Notes under the pieces: model-generated
What the model was told of the DNA's origin: nothing
Databases searched by the model: none
The model's input: only the letters and a program-made list of their open reading frames with translations
NCBI RefSeq assembly: GCF_019711435.1
Contig: NZ_JAIGNK010000004.1
Location: forward strand, 124,001-188,000
Length of the DNA stretch: 64,000 nt
Direction of reading: 5' to 3'
Source: Qipengyuania polymorpha
GTDB taxonomy: Bacteria > Pseudomonadota > Alphaproteobacteria > Sphingomonadales > Sphingomonadaceae
Program-made: the position numbers and the translations under genes
Shown: positions 51,401 to 59,677 of the stretch, one piece after another
Numbering within the stretch: position 1 is the first letter of the stretch
Layout: each line of letters starts with the position of its first letter

Positions 51401-52589
51401 GCTCTTGCGCGAGCACTGCCCAGTCGACGAATTCGCTGCTCGCAGCGATTGCGCAGCGTGTGACGAACTCGTCGTTATCGTTAGGCAAGAGCGCGAGAAT
51501 GATGTCGAGCATCTCTCCTCCACCGATGGTCGCGGCGAGCAAGCCGGTGCGGGCCAAGAGGGCGGCGCGTACCTGAGCATCGAAATCGGTGACAAAGGTG
51601 CTGGCAATCGTCCGTGCGATTTCCCCCGGAACCAACGGAATGCTCTCGGCAACAGCCTGCCTGACAGCCCCGTCCAGGTCTTGAGCAAGGCGCATCTGGT
51701 GACGTGTCAGATGCCGATGACCGGCCAAATGGGTTGCGAGCAGGTAGGCCAGCCGGCGCCGGATGAAGATGCGGTTATCGTCGAGGATCGTCGTCCCCAT
51801 CGTACTCGGGGCCTCCAGACGTCGTTCGACAATACCGTCGACCGAATCCGGATCAAGATGGAACAGAGCTTCCATTGCTTCGCACTGGACCCAGCAGTCT
51901 TCCCGGTTGTCGAGGGCTGCGCGGCGGATGTCACGCAAGGCCGCATCGACCCAGAAATTCTCCTTATCACGCACTGCCGCCTTGCCGAGGCGAGCGAGGC
52001 ACCGATAGGCGGCGGCTCGCACACGGGCGTCGCCCGGATGGTTTCGCAGCCGCATCAACATTGGCGATGCGTGCTTGGAGAGGGCGGTATGCCACGCGCC
52101 CAAGTCCATATGCGGGAGTACGGTCGTGGCCATGGCCGCCAGTCGGTCGGCGGCGAAGGCGAGGCACCGCTCGCCATGCCCACGCCTGCGGCGGAAGCGT
52201 TCTAAAACGGCATCTATATCGAAGGGCTCTCCGACATGACGCTCGTCGGAGCGGCGTTGATGTCCGGTCGAACCCATCGTTTCCGCAAAATGCAGGATCG
52301 CCGCGTTGCGCTCCACGTCGTCGAGCGCCTTGTCATAGCGCACCGCAAAGGCCTCGCGCGCCCGCTCCATGTTGCTCAGCCGCTCAAGCGTCGAAAGGGC
52401 GAAGCCAGCAGGAATGCCGATCAGTTCTCCCGGCTTTTCCAGCATGAGCGGATTTGCCCGCCCGTACTCTTCCAACTCACTCATCAAATCCGCATCGAGC
52501 CGGGCGCGCATCGGATTGCTCGCGGCGACCAATCCTTGGCGGTAAAGGCGATCTATTTCGCTCAGCGCCCCATTCCTTGCGCCAGGCAT
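48399..52589 (-). CDS. pgsB: HEAT-repeat / PgsB (CapB) Mur-ligase fusion protein
   Basis: A 1396-residue protein. Residues about 1-480 are HEAT-like helical repeats ('VRAAAYRCLARLGKAAV', 'VRQAVAESIPLV', 'VRAALLARTGLL'); about 655-715 hold membrane helices; the core matches PgsB/CapB poly-gamma-glutamate synthase: 'GGWGTRGKSGTERL' (P-loop Lys742), 'VSKTTGCEAMF', 'LWECMALNPSF', 'TNTFPDHEDVQGP', 'HPNNIALVNAMGRELG' and 'VVNNRADRVPRS'. Known PgsB proteins are about 400 residues, so roughly 1000 residues are extra; the last 300 are helical. It should join glutamate-like units by amide bonds with ATP at the inner membrane. It overlaps the upstream gene by 28 bases. Confidence 0.88.
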   Translation of the reverse strand: MPGARNGALSEIDRLYRQGLVAASNPMRARLDADLMSELEEYGRANPLMLEKPGELIGIPAGFALSTLERLSNMERAREAFAVRYDKALDDVERNAAILHFAETMGSTGHQRRSDERHVGEPFDIDAVLERFRRRRGHGERCLAFAADRLAAMATTVLPHMDLGAWHTALSKHASPMLMRLRNHPGDARVRAAAYRCLARLGKAAVRDKENFWVDAALRDIRRAALDNREDCWVQCEAMEALFHLDPDSVDGIVERRLEAPSTMGTTILDDNRIFIRRRLAYLLATHLAGHRHLTRHQMRLAQDLDGAVRQAVAESIPLVPGEIARTIASTFVTDFDAQVRAALLARTGLLAATIGGGEMLDIILALLPNDNDEFVTRCAIAASSEFVDWAVLAQEPQADEWASTLRTALANLRQTAPKPRVRRWAGEASERIWLSCDSDGKEIAALIMTAVAGMTEGETRRLPEIAPYLAADEARVGRVMSVLTQQDFSLTLSTGRVPRITRGEVFERRVWRTLYELKLGATDKRQAFYHTIGRVFRGGIVAPSAHLAELAPTAVPGEPLHIASEGGWRNYLPLLDLVLSAVDRGGETRIYTSEGLTAVTSPEGLLDRASVWWQVTRRFPELADLRNNDPATYVKRLEELGVTLHHRPYPEGESAKEIAQPDQGVTRLFDVGGILLGIPFLLDEIAAYVATVYENSLTDLAIFLVLLSAWFFGRHMWKARQVRLLRKSIALSLGGWGTRGKSGTERLKAGLMNSLGAPLVSKTTGCEAMFLLGEPYGDLTELFLFRPYDKATIWEQADLLAIAKGVGARSFLWECMALNPSFVKILQRDWMKDDIATITNTFPDHEDVQGPAGRNVAEVMCEFVPEGSVLCTSEEEMLPLLEQRAELFDTRVETVGWRDAGLLHKRLLDRFPYAEHPNNIALVNAMGRELGLDRDYCVKEMADRVVADLGVLKVYPRSAVDGALLEFVMGMSANERFGAMGNWTRMGFADHDLSSDPGVFVTTVVNNRADRVPRSRVFASMIVNDVSADRHFLIGSNIEGLLDFIRQEWDEYAAAIDLTSAEGGVDEAFDALMKRHRFPRSRKEIEWRLIAMLGELGQADTSAFVAAWQEGKLAAALGEALPEDFADRVAKHIADLDTALGVCQSLRSQLTDDLAKAHAAIREALRESFMASLVPVRNYFTKGDTLVRQIARETPPGLLNRIMGLQNIKGTGLDFVYTWQAWDAVHGACEALLGEDAGRAEQGFQTLSSFQEFGALSEGKVRETISALRERGDISSTITSRSLAGIIERMEAQLRRREMDFANSSQEDEAKSESSVGKWLTDFTEAFLDASDAVRRRKAAEKVYRAVMAEQISSARAAIELKRLTIRQKGGWLSGWMSETGNNVRDMALRLTRRR

Positions 52590-53443
52590 TCGAGAAAGTT
52601 CGAGCGTGCATCTTGGTCCGCGATCAGGAATTCCCGCAAGGCGAGCGACATTTCGATGTGAACAAATCCATCGAAACCGTTCTCCCTCAAAGCCTGCCCT
52701 TGCGCGTTGGAAAGCGCTCCCAATTCCGACACATCATTGGGATAGACAAGCACGCGACGCGGATAGAACGCGGCGCTTAGGCAGTCGGCCATGTCGAGAA
52801 GCGATCCGCTTGCGCTGCCGGTCCCGTTGCTCAGGATCACATCGGCATCGGCCCCGGCCTGCGATTGCCTCATCTCGCGGTCGAAGCCGTGCAACTGTAC
52901 CACCAGACCGGCCGGGTATATTTGCCCAAAGGCAAGCGAGAATGCGGTAAAATGGTTGCGGGGGCTGCGCGCGAGGTCGGCCGCATTGGCGCAAGCATCC
53001 TGTGCCCTTCGCGGCGCGGAATTCCAAGCCGCCGCAGCCAGGCTGCCCTCCGCAAAAAGCTGCAGCGCCAGCGTTCCGGTATGCCGATCCGCCGCGCGAT
53101 GCGGTGCGGATATGAGGATGGGAGCGGAGTGCCGGGAGAGTCCCAGCATGTATGCGCCGCGCCCGGCGCAATCCTCGGCGGTCTCGTCAAGCCTGAGAGC
53201 GTCGAGAGGAGGATCTGCAATTGAAACGTCGAAGCCCTGGCCCCGGATTGGGTCGCGCCAACGTTGCGATGCCGTAGAAGTGAGTGCCTGTGCAAAGCCT
53301 TCGCGGGCTTCGCGCAGCTGCGTCTCCTCAGGCTCCTCGATACGCACAGCGCGCGAGAGCGGTTCGAAAAATAGGGCTGCGAGGGCGGCAGTGATGATCA
53401 TGATGCTTGCGAGCAGGACATGTCGGCGGTTTCTCACCTTCAT
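52562..53443 (-). CDS. Membrane-anchored N-formylglutamate amidohydrolase-like protein
   Basis: A 293-residue protein with one N-terminal helix ('HVLLASIMIITAALAALFF') and a periplasmic domain. The order of motifs resembles N-formylglutamate amidohydrolases and zinc-dependent gamma-PGA hydrolases: 'SAPHRAADRHTGTLALQL' (His115), 'ADLARSPRNHF' (Asp157, His164), 'VVQLHGFDRE' (His185) and 'VHIEMSLALREF' (Glu264). It could cut or release the polymer, the role CapD/PgsS-type enzymes have in bacilli, although CapD is a different fold. The ATG overlaps the stop before it (ATGA). Family placement is by motif order only. Confidence 0.65.
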   Translation of the reverse strand: MKVRNRRHVLLASIMIITAALAALFFEPLSRAVRIEEPEETQLREAREGFAQALTSTASQRWRDPIRGQGFDVSIADPPLDALRLDETAEDCAGRGAYMLGLSRHSAPILISAPHRAADRHTGTLALQLFAEGSLAAAAWNSAPRRAQDACANAADLARSPRNHFTAFSLAFGQIYPAGLVVQLHGFDREMRQSQAGADADVILSNGTGSASGSLLDMADCLSAAFYPRRVLVYPNDVSELGALSNAQGQALRENGFDGFVHIEMSLALREFLIADQDARSNFLECLAQGMGR

Positions 53444-54222
53444 GGCGCGGCCACTACCTCCGCCTCGTTTTCGTCCACATCGACTTCGTACATTACGACG
53501 AGCTGGTAGGCTTCCCCAGCGATCCCGTTCGGACCGATCGGTCGCCAGTTGTTGCGTGAAGCCGCCCGCATTTCCGCTTCGCTCAAGATGTCCGCCGGAA
53601 AAGCCGATCCGCTGGTGAGTTGCGCCTGCTCTTCGGAACTTCTTCGGCGAAAAGCGACCAGTGCGCCACTGTCGGATAGCGGCTGACGCTCGTAGACGCG
53701 TATATCCATACCGAGCACGCCGCGGTCCGCATCGAGCGCGAGCAGGTTAATTGCGGCCGTGCCCTCCGGCGCGTCGATAATCGCCTCGTTCTGGATGGCG
53801 ATCCGCTCGTTCGAAGTGCGCAGGAAACGGTGAGGTTCGATTTCTTCGGTCATTTCGGGCAGCACCGCACGCGAATAGATGTCTCGCTCCTCGATAACTG
53901 CCCCTGCCGCGTCAAGGAAAGCAACGCGATATCCATAAACCCAGCCGGCAGGAGCGATGGGTGCGCTCTCCGCGATCGAGACCGAGGACAAGAGACGCAC
54001 CAGCTCCCTCTCGCCCGACAACGTAAATTTCGTCGGCCTGTCGAGTCGGAGCCGGTAAACCAGCGAGCGCTTGGCGCCATCGACGTCGTTGACGCCTTCT
54101 GCGCGCAACAGGCCCGAAATCCTGTCGCCTAGCCGGTCGGTGCTAGCGGCAAGAATGAGACCGATAAGCATAAGGCTTCCGAGAAGTGCCAAACGAACGA
54201 CGTGGCTGAGACGCATCGTCAT
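53440..54222 (-). CDS. One-TM envelope protein of the polymer operon
   Basis: A 260-residue protein. A signal-anchor helix ('VVRLALLGSLMLIGLILAAS') is followed by a soluble, beta-rich part of about 225 residues with no cysteines and no enzymatic motif that I recognise. 'VYRLRLDRPTKFTLSGERELVRLLSSVSI' and 'WVYGYRVAFLDAAGAVIEERDIYSR' look like Ig-like or binding-module strands. It overlaps both neighbours by four bases (ATGA), so it is part of the operon. A CapA/PgsA equivalent by position, but not by sequence. Confidence 0.72.
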   Translation of the reverse strand: MTMRLSHVVRLALLGSLMLIGLILAASTDRLGDRISGLLRAEGVNDVDGAKRSLVYRLRLDRPTKFTLSGERELVRLLSSVSIAESAPIAPAGWVYGYRVAFLDAAGAVIEERDIYSRAVLPEMTEEIEPHRFLRTSNERIAIQNEAIIDAPEGTAAINLLALDADRGVLGMDIRVYERQPLSDSGALVAFRRRSSEEQAQLTSGSAFPADILSEAEMRAASRNNWRPIGPNGIAGEAYQLVVMYEVDVDENEAEVVAAP

Positions 54223-56753
54223 CTCGTCTCTCCTTCCTCGTCGGCCCGCGTCCAGAATACCGCGAAACGTCCTCCTTCAATCTGCTGCAGAAATCTGAGG
54301 CTGCGATTGCGCCCGGCATCATAAGCAGCGAAACGGCGCGACCGGTCGGACACCACCGCATCAAGACCTGCGCTTCGGGAGAAAGCGACGAAGGGTTCGG
54401 CCCAGTTTGCGTCTGGAGACAGTACATCGCTGGCGATCACCAGATTCGACCCGCCGGGCATCGGTGCATCGTCGCCACGTGTCTCGCGTACTTGGATAAG
54501 ATAAGGCGGTCGTCCGTCCTCCCTCCGGCGCAGCAGGGCCTGTGTCACGGTGCCGAAGCTACTCCGCTGACGGGCGAAATAAGCGGACGCTTCGGGGGCG
54601 ACCAACAGAGCACTAGCGCTCGGCTGCGACATCAGTTGCGCGCCGGTTTCTGCGGTGCTGGAAGCGCCTCCGTGTGCTTGCACGACGAACGGGCCTTCGT
54701 TCTCAGGTGCGATGAGAAACGTACCACTGCTGCCATCGCGTGCCGCAAGCCTCCACAGGGCGCGCCCTCGGAGGCTGCATTGTTCGAGGCTGAAATCCAG
54801 CAAGTCGGCACTGGCCGTCGAGAGTACGGGCTGCTCACCGCGCTCGAGCGAACGCAAAAGCGGTTCGATGACTTCGAAGCGCAGATAGGCAAGCTCGACG
54901 AGCAAGATGTCTTCCGCTTCTTCGGCAATAGCAATCTCGCATGCAGGGATATCTGCAAATGGCGCGGCTTGCGGCCTGACAAGGTCACGCAAGCCGCTCT
55001 CGCCCAGTGCCAAAGTCACGGCATTCGAAGGAACGAGGCTTGCGAATTGCGGTGGGGGTGCACCGAAACCTACTTCAAGCCCCGGCAATGCCTCGCGCAA
55101 CCCCGCTACGTCGAGCGTAGCCGCGCCCCGACCGGCAAGCTGAAGCTGCCTTGCGCTGCTACTACCCCCTACGAGCAAGATCGGCTCGCTCGTACTTGCG
55201 CTCGTAAACGCAGAAACGAGACTGCTTTGCGTTTGCTCGGCAGGGCCTAGGGGAGAGCCGACGACCAGCCAGCGCGCATCTTGTTGTTCACGCAAGGACA
55301 AACCCGCTGCAACCAATCCCGGCGTCGCGGTCGGATCAGGCAGGATCACGGCAAGGTCGTTGCGCGCTGCACCGTAAAAAACAAGCGCATCGCGTCCGCG
55401 CCCGTCGGCTCGCTGAATCAGAAGGCTGCCATCTGAGAGGCCGCGCATCTTCCAGCCGGCAGCTTCATAAGATTCTCGAACGAAGCCAGTGCCCCCGCCA
55501 GCTTCGATAAGCGCAACCAAACGGCCAAACTCTTCTGCGTCGCCGTCAGCGAGGGCAGAGCCGTTGCCCCGGATGCCGCGAAGGTGTGCATCGCCTGCTG
55601 CCGCAGCAAAGGCGAGCGCGGCGTAACGCCCGCGTCGCTCTGCTGTGGTGCTGGTCAGGTCATTAATGCTCTGCGTCACGCCAGGGACGGCAGCGGACAG
55701 TGCGAAACCCACGATATTTCCCGTGACGGCGCCAACGAAAGACACCTGCAGGGTGGACCGCATCAGGCGCGGAAATATCTTCTTGTCGTGCGCCTTGATG
55801 GCAATCAGTGTGGAAAGGAGATAGCCGAACCCGAACAGGTCGGTTGTCTTGATATCTATCGCCAGGATGACCACCGCATAGCCGAGCAACATCTTGTAGG
55901 CGAAGGCGATATTGAAGAAGAGCAAGATCTTGCGAGCTCCCTCTATCGTGGTGTTAGCCAGCCAAGGTGTGCGAAGGAGCAGAACGGCGGCGCCGTAGAT
56001 CACTCCTGCCTCGAGAAAAGAAGTCAGGATCTTGGCGGGCTGATACCACTGGAGGGCTATCAGGGCCGGGATTAGCACTCCCGAAAAGTCCCAACCGTAC
56101 CGCAGGTTCATCCGGCTCGCGATGATCGCTGTCAGCGTAAGGATAATATACGCTTTCGGACTGGCGAGGATCGAGCTGGCCAAACCTTCGTAAAGATAGG
56201 AAATCCCGCTGATGCGGAAGTTGGTGAACTCCATCAGGCCATAGCGCACGATCAACCACGCGATCGCCGTAGTCACGATAGCCGCAGCCAGACCGCGGGC
56301 GAGGCCGGGCTTCCAGAACTGGTTCGCCAGAAGCGAGACGACCACAAGGCCGAGGCTCTGCAAATTGTTGCGCCAGTCGAACTGACCCAGACGATCGCCG
56401 AGCATATCCGCCAACTGCGGCAGGAGCCAACCGTCCATCGCGAGGCGCACCGCGATGCTCGCTATAACCAGAGCCACAAAGCGGTCGCGTCCGAAGACGC
56501 TATGCCACCGCCCATTCCCGAGCCTCTCGGAAAACCAATACACGAGCAAATAGGTGATTATGGCTTCGACCACGATCACCCCTGCCGCGAGCGGTTTCAG
56601 GATGACCAGCGGGACCAGATAACCGGGCACAACCAGTCCGGAAAGCACCCAGCCAAAACGCAGGTTGAAAAAGCACACGACGAATACGCCGACCCAGACG
56701 GTGGTAATGACCGAACTGGCCAAACCTCCTTCGGGGAATATCGGCAGTATCAT
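54219..56753 (-). CDS. pgsC: Duplicated PgsC/CapC membrane protein with long C-terminal domain
   Basis: An 844-residue protein. Residues 1-350 hold about ten helices forming two PgsC-like units: 'LRFGWVLSGLVVPGYLVP' (31-48) and 'LRYGWDFSGVLIPALIAL' (217-234) are repeats of one motif, matching 'GLVVPGYL' in Bacillus PgsC, and 'VFGRDRFVALVIASI' also matches. Known PgsC is about 150 residues. Residues 380-844 form a soluble alpha/beta region of unknown type; near 'VVQAHGGASSTAETGAQLM' it echoes the His...TG pattern of the hydrolase two genes on. PgsC forms the membrane part of the synthase with PgsB. Confidence 0.87.
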   Translation of the reverse strand: MILPIFPEGGLASSVITTVWVGVFVVCFFNLRFGWVLSGLVVPGYLVPLVILKPLAAGVIVVEAIITYLLVYWFSERLGNGRWHSVFGRDRFVALVIASIAVRLAMDGWLLPQLADMLGDRLGQFDWRNNLQSLGLVVVSLLANQFWKPGLARGLAAAIVTTAIAWLIVRYGLMEFTNFRISGISYLYEGLASSILASPKAYIILTLTAIIASRMNLRYGWDFSGVLIPALIALQWYQPAKILTSFLEAGVIYGAAVLLLRTPWLANTTIEGARKILLFFNIAFAYKMLLGYAVVILAIDIKTTDLFGFGYLLSTLIAIKAHDKKIFPRLMRSTLQVSFVGAVTGNIVGFALSAAVPGVTQSINDLTSTTAERRGRYAALAFAAAAGDAHLRGIRGNGSALADGDAEEFGRLVALIEAGGGTGFVRESYEAAGWKMRGLSDGSLLIQRADGRGRDALVFYGAARNDLAVILPDPTATPGLVAAGLSLREQQDARWLVVGSPLGPAEQTQSSLVSAFTSASTSEPILLVGGSSSARQLQLAGRGAATLDVAGLREALPGLEVGFGAPPPQFASLVPSNAVTLALGESGLRDLVRPQAAPFADIPACEIAIAEEAEDILLVELAYLRFEVIEPLLRSLERGEQPVLSTASADLLDFSLEQCSLRGRALWRLAARDGSSGTFLIAPENEGPFVVQAHGGASSTAETGAQLMSQPSASALLVAPEASAYFARQRSSFGTVTQALLRRREDGRPPYLIQVRETRGDDAPMPGGSNLVIASDVLSPDANWAEPFVAFSRSAGLDAVVSDRSRRFAAYDAGRNRSLRFLQQIEGGRFAVFWTRADEEGETR

Positions 56754-56771
56754 CGTGCGCCCCCCATCAGG

Positions 56772-57152
56772 TCAGCCGCCTGCGCGATCCTGCAGTAGAG
56801 CGCCGATCTGTTCGATCAGGTCTGCGGGATCGATCGGCTTGCGAACAGTTCGCGCCACACCCAGTTCTTCGAGCGACCTGCCGCCCACGGAGTCTACCGA
56901 ACCTGAAATCACGATCACCGGAGGAGGGTTGTCGAGCTTTTGCGGAAGTGCCTGCAAGAATCGCACCCCGTCGATGCGCGGCATGATGATGTCGAGAAGG
57001 ATGAGGTCGGTAGGATTGTGTGCTACATCGGCCAGCCCGGCTTCGCCGTCATTCGCAATTCGGACCTCATACCCTTCATCCTCGAGCAGCTCGGCCAGCA
57101 ATTCGCAGCGCAACTCGTCGTCATCTACAATCAGGATGGCCTTGGCCGTCAT
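56772..57152 (-). CDS. Single-domain response regulator
   Basis: A 126-residue receiver with no output domain. 'ILIVDDDELRCELLAELLEDEGYEV' has the acidic pocket, 'DLILLDIIMPRIDG' the phospho-acceptor Asp near residue 55, 'VIVISGS' the Thr/Ser position and 'VRKPID' the Lys. The start overlaps the stop of the CHASE2 gene (ATGA) and its stop is 18 bases before the PgsC-like gene. It may act as a phosphate shuttle or through protein binding. Confidence 0.92.
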   Translation of the reverse strand: MTAKAILIVDDDELRCELLAELLEDEGYEVRIANDGEAGLADVAHNPTDLILLDIIMPRIDGVRFLQALPQKLDNPPPVIVISGSVDSVGGRSLEELGVARTVRKPIDPADLIEQIGALLQDRAGG

Positions 57153-59677
57153 ACGATACGCCTCAATGTAAGTTCGAAATTATAGCCCCTGCCGGTTTCG
57201 CTTTCATAAGTGAAGTCAGCACCCCATCCGGTTATCACAAGCGCGCTTTCCTTGATTATCTCGAATTCAGGGATTTCGTTGCGGGGTGGTGCGGCAAAGG
57301 CCTGCTTCAGACGTTCTCGCGCCATCCCGAAGCCGCCGGTAACATTGATGCGGGAACGCGCCGCCTCCTCCACTAGCGAAACGGATATCTTACTTTCAGG
57401 CGGGCTGTCGGCAATCACCAGCCGCAGCAAGGCCTCAAGCATTTTCGACAGCACGAAGGGATCACCGACACTATAACCCGACACACCCGGCAGGTTGAGT
57501 TCGATCTCGACCTCGTAACTCGCCGCAAGATCGACCAGCTGCGCCCGAACCTTTTCGGCGATGGGCGCAAGTTGGATCGGATGCGCCGTGAACTCATTCG
57601 CAACCGGGACGTTTCTTGCCAATGCGTTCATGGAGTCCAATCGACTTGTCGCCGTCTGGGTGGCTTGTACGATCCTGTCGATCATGCGCAGGCGCCGCCC
57701 TTCGTTACCGTCCGATTTGCGGGCCAGCGCAGCACCAAGGGCAATCGTTTCGAGGTCGTTACGCATCTGGACATCGACAAATTCACTGACAGCCCTGCGC
57801 AGGTCTGACAGTCGTGCCAGTTCCGTCGTGTCGAAAACTTCGAACACCACAACGTTCTCGCGCGCGGACACGGCCGGATCGGGACTTGCAATCCGCAGTG
57901 TGGCGTTCAGGCCAGGAATTCCGTGGACCGTTGCAGAAGCTTCTCCCCCCTCGCGCAACACATCACGCAAAAGCGCTTCCGCCTGCCCGTCGGTCAACTC
58001 GGTCAAGCTCTCGATGACTTGGGACATCAGCACCGTTTGCGGGTTGAGGTCCGCAGCTTCGAGCAGGTCGATCATTTGCGGATTTGCATGGAGTGGGAAG
58101 CCGACCACGTCGAACACCATCACGGCCGAATGCAATTGGTCGACCGCCTTTCTCAACTGGCGTCCGTGTCGCGCGATAAGTTCGATAGCGTTGACAACTC
58201 GGAAGTCGACCGGATCCACGGCGCGCAAGCCGCGCTGCTGAGCCGAAAGGCTTGCATGCGATATCTGCAAGGCGAGAAAACTTTGCGCGATGCTGCCGGC
58301 TATGAATTCGCCGCCTTCGGCCTCGGGATGATCGCCGAATGTGTAGAGCCAAAGGAAGGGCTCGTGACGTGAACCGATAGTCCGAAGGCGAACATTCCCA
58401 GGCCAGTCGGGCAAAACATCGCCTGCATCTGCCGACATAATAGAAGGCGAGCCGTCGAAATTCCTGAAGAGTTCGTAGAAAGCGCTCTCGTCCAAATCGG
58501 AAATTCCCGCCTCGATAGATGCAAGGACGTCCGGTCTAGCGCGCTTGCGGGGACGCAAGAGCAGCATCTTCGCGATCCCTGCCGTCGCTGCGGTGGCAGT
58601 GAACAAGTCGGGAAGAGTGTCGCGGTTGCGGAATGCTGTGTGGGAGACGGTCTGTTCGATGGCCGGAACGAGCGCGCGCTCCAGCCGAAGGTCCTTGCGC
58701 CTGCCCTGCAATGCCACCGTGCCGAATGCAGACAAGATAAGGGCCGATAGCATTCCTCCGAAAGGAAGGATGCGTCCTGCCGTTTCGAGAACGATCCAGC
58801 CCGACACCATAATACCGACGATGAAAGCCCCAGATAGAAAAAACGAGTGGATCCTCCTGCGCGTGAAAATCAGGCCAAGTCCGCACAGGATGGCCGTGGC
58901 AAAAATAAGCGCAGCCGCGACAGTCAGGGAAAATTTGGTGCTGGACGTATTGGTCAGCAAGGCCTGCATGGCATAGGCCGAAAATTGAGCGGGAGGCACC
59001 GCGGCCGTATCAGGTGACAAAGGGGTGGTTACCCGATTGGACCGAAGTTCGGCTGGCGTCGCTACCAGCACTGTCATTCCCGCAAGGTCACCCTCGGCCA
59101 GATTACCTGTCATGATCTGCTCGGAAGTTAACACCGCAAAAGACAGGTTTCGAGGCATCGGGATATAGTATTTGTCGGAAGCAGGACGGACATCGGCAAC
59201 TGAAGTCTCGAGCATGCCCAGCCGTCGCGCATCGAATCGAATGCCCGTGGGCAAGGCGCGATGGATACCGTATTCTGCCATAGGGGCAGCACGGGGCAGG
59301 CGTTCGGGATGTCCGGGCACCTTCGCCGGCACCGCCATTTCAATGGAGAAATTCCCCGAAGCAGAAGCGGGGACGAGATATCCCAGCTTTGTACGTGCAA
59401 GGTATCGCGGAGGGAGCGCAGAAAAATCGCCCTCTGGATCGCTCAGGAATACGACGTTCTGTGCGCCTAGCACGAAGCTAGCCTGCGCCAAGTCGGCAGC
59501 ACTTGTCGCCTCGGCATTTTCTACAATAACCACTTCCGGATAAGCGTCGGTCGGACGAACCGACAGGCGATCGAATATCAAGCCATCTGCAATTTGGAAT
59601 GCGCCGAGAAGCTGCAGGCAAGTCGCAAGAACGGCCGCTATTGCCGCAGGAAGCAGGTATTGAGTGTCTTTGGCCAA
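57149..59677 (-). CDS. CHASE2 sensor protein with degenerate kinase domain
   Basis: An 842-residue protein. An N-terminal helix is followed by a periplasmic CHASE2-type domain (about 30-250), three helices (about 255-335), a long linker with a PAS-like segment (about 530-620) and a C-terminal ATPase-like fold ending 'ETGRGYNFELTLRR'. Where HisKA should carry SHDLR/SHELR the sequence has 'VDVQMRNDLETI' without His, and the N-box reads 'MLEALLRLVIAD' without the metal-binding Asn. It therefore looks like a pseudokinase. It starts at TTG 59677 after CAGGG and is the first gene of the six-gene operon. Confidence 0.82.
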   Translation of the reverse strand: MAKDTQYLLPAAIAAVLATCLQLLGAFQIADGLIFDRLSVRPTDAYPEVVIVENAEATSAADLAQASFVLGAQNVVFLSDPEGDFSALPPRYLARTKLGYLVPASASGNFSIEMAVPAKVPGHPERLPRAAPMAEYGIHRALPTGIRFDARRLGMLETSVADVRPASDKYYIPMPRNLSFAVLTSEQIMTGNLAEGDLAGMTVLVATPAELRSNRVTTPLSPDTAAVPPAQFSAYAMQALLTNTSSTKFSLTVAAALIFATAILCGLGLIFTRRRIHSFFLSGAFIVGIMVSGWIVLETAGRILPFGGMLSALILSAFGTVALQGRRKDLRLERALVPAIEQTVSHTAFRNRDTLPDLFTATAATAGIAKMLLLRPRKRARPDVLASIEAGISDLDESAFYELFRNFDGSPSIMSADAGDVLPDWPGNVRLRTIGSRHEPFLWLYTFGDHPEAEGGEFIAGSIAQSFLALQISHASLSAQQRGLRAVDPVDFRVVNAIELIARHGRQLRKAVDQLHSAVMVFDVVGFPLHANPQMIDLLEAADLNPQTVLMSQVIESLTELTDGQAEALLRDVLREGGEASATVHGIPGLNATLRIASPDPAVSARENVVVFEVFDTTELARLSDLRRAVSEFVDVQMRNDLETIALGAALARKSDGNEGRRLRMIDRIVQATQTATSRLDSMNALARNVPVANEFTAHPIQLAPIAEKVRAQLVDLAASYEVEIELNLPGVSGYSVGDPFVLSKMLEALLRLVIADSPPESKISVSLVEEAARSRINVTGGFGMARERLKQAFAAPPRNEIPEFEIIKESALVITGWGADFTYESETGRGYNFELTLRRIV

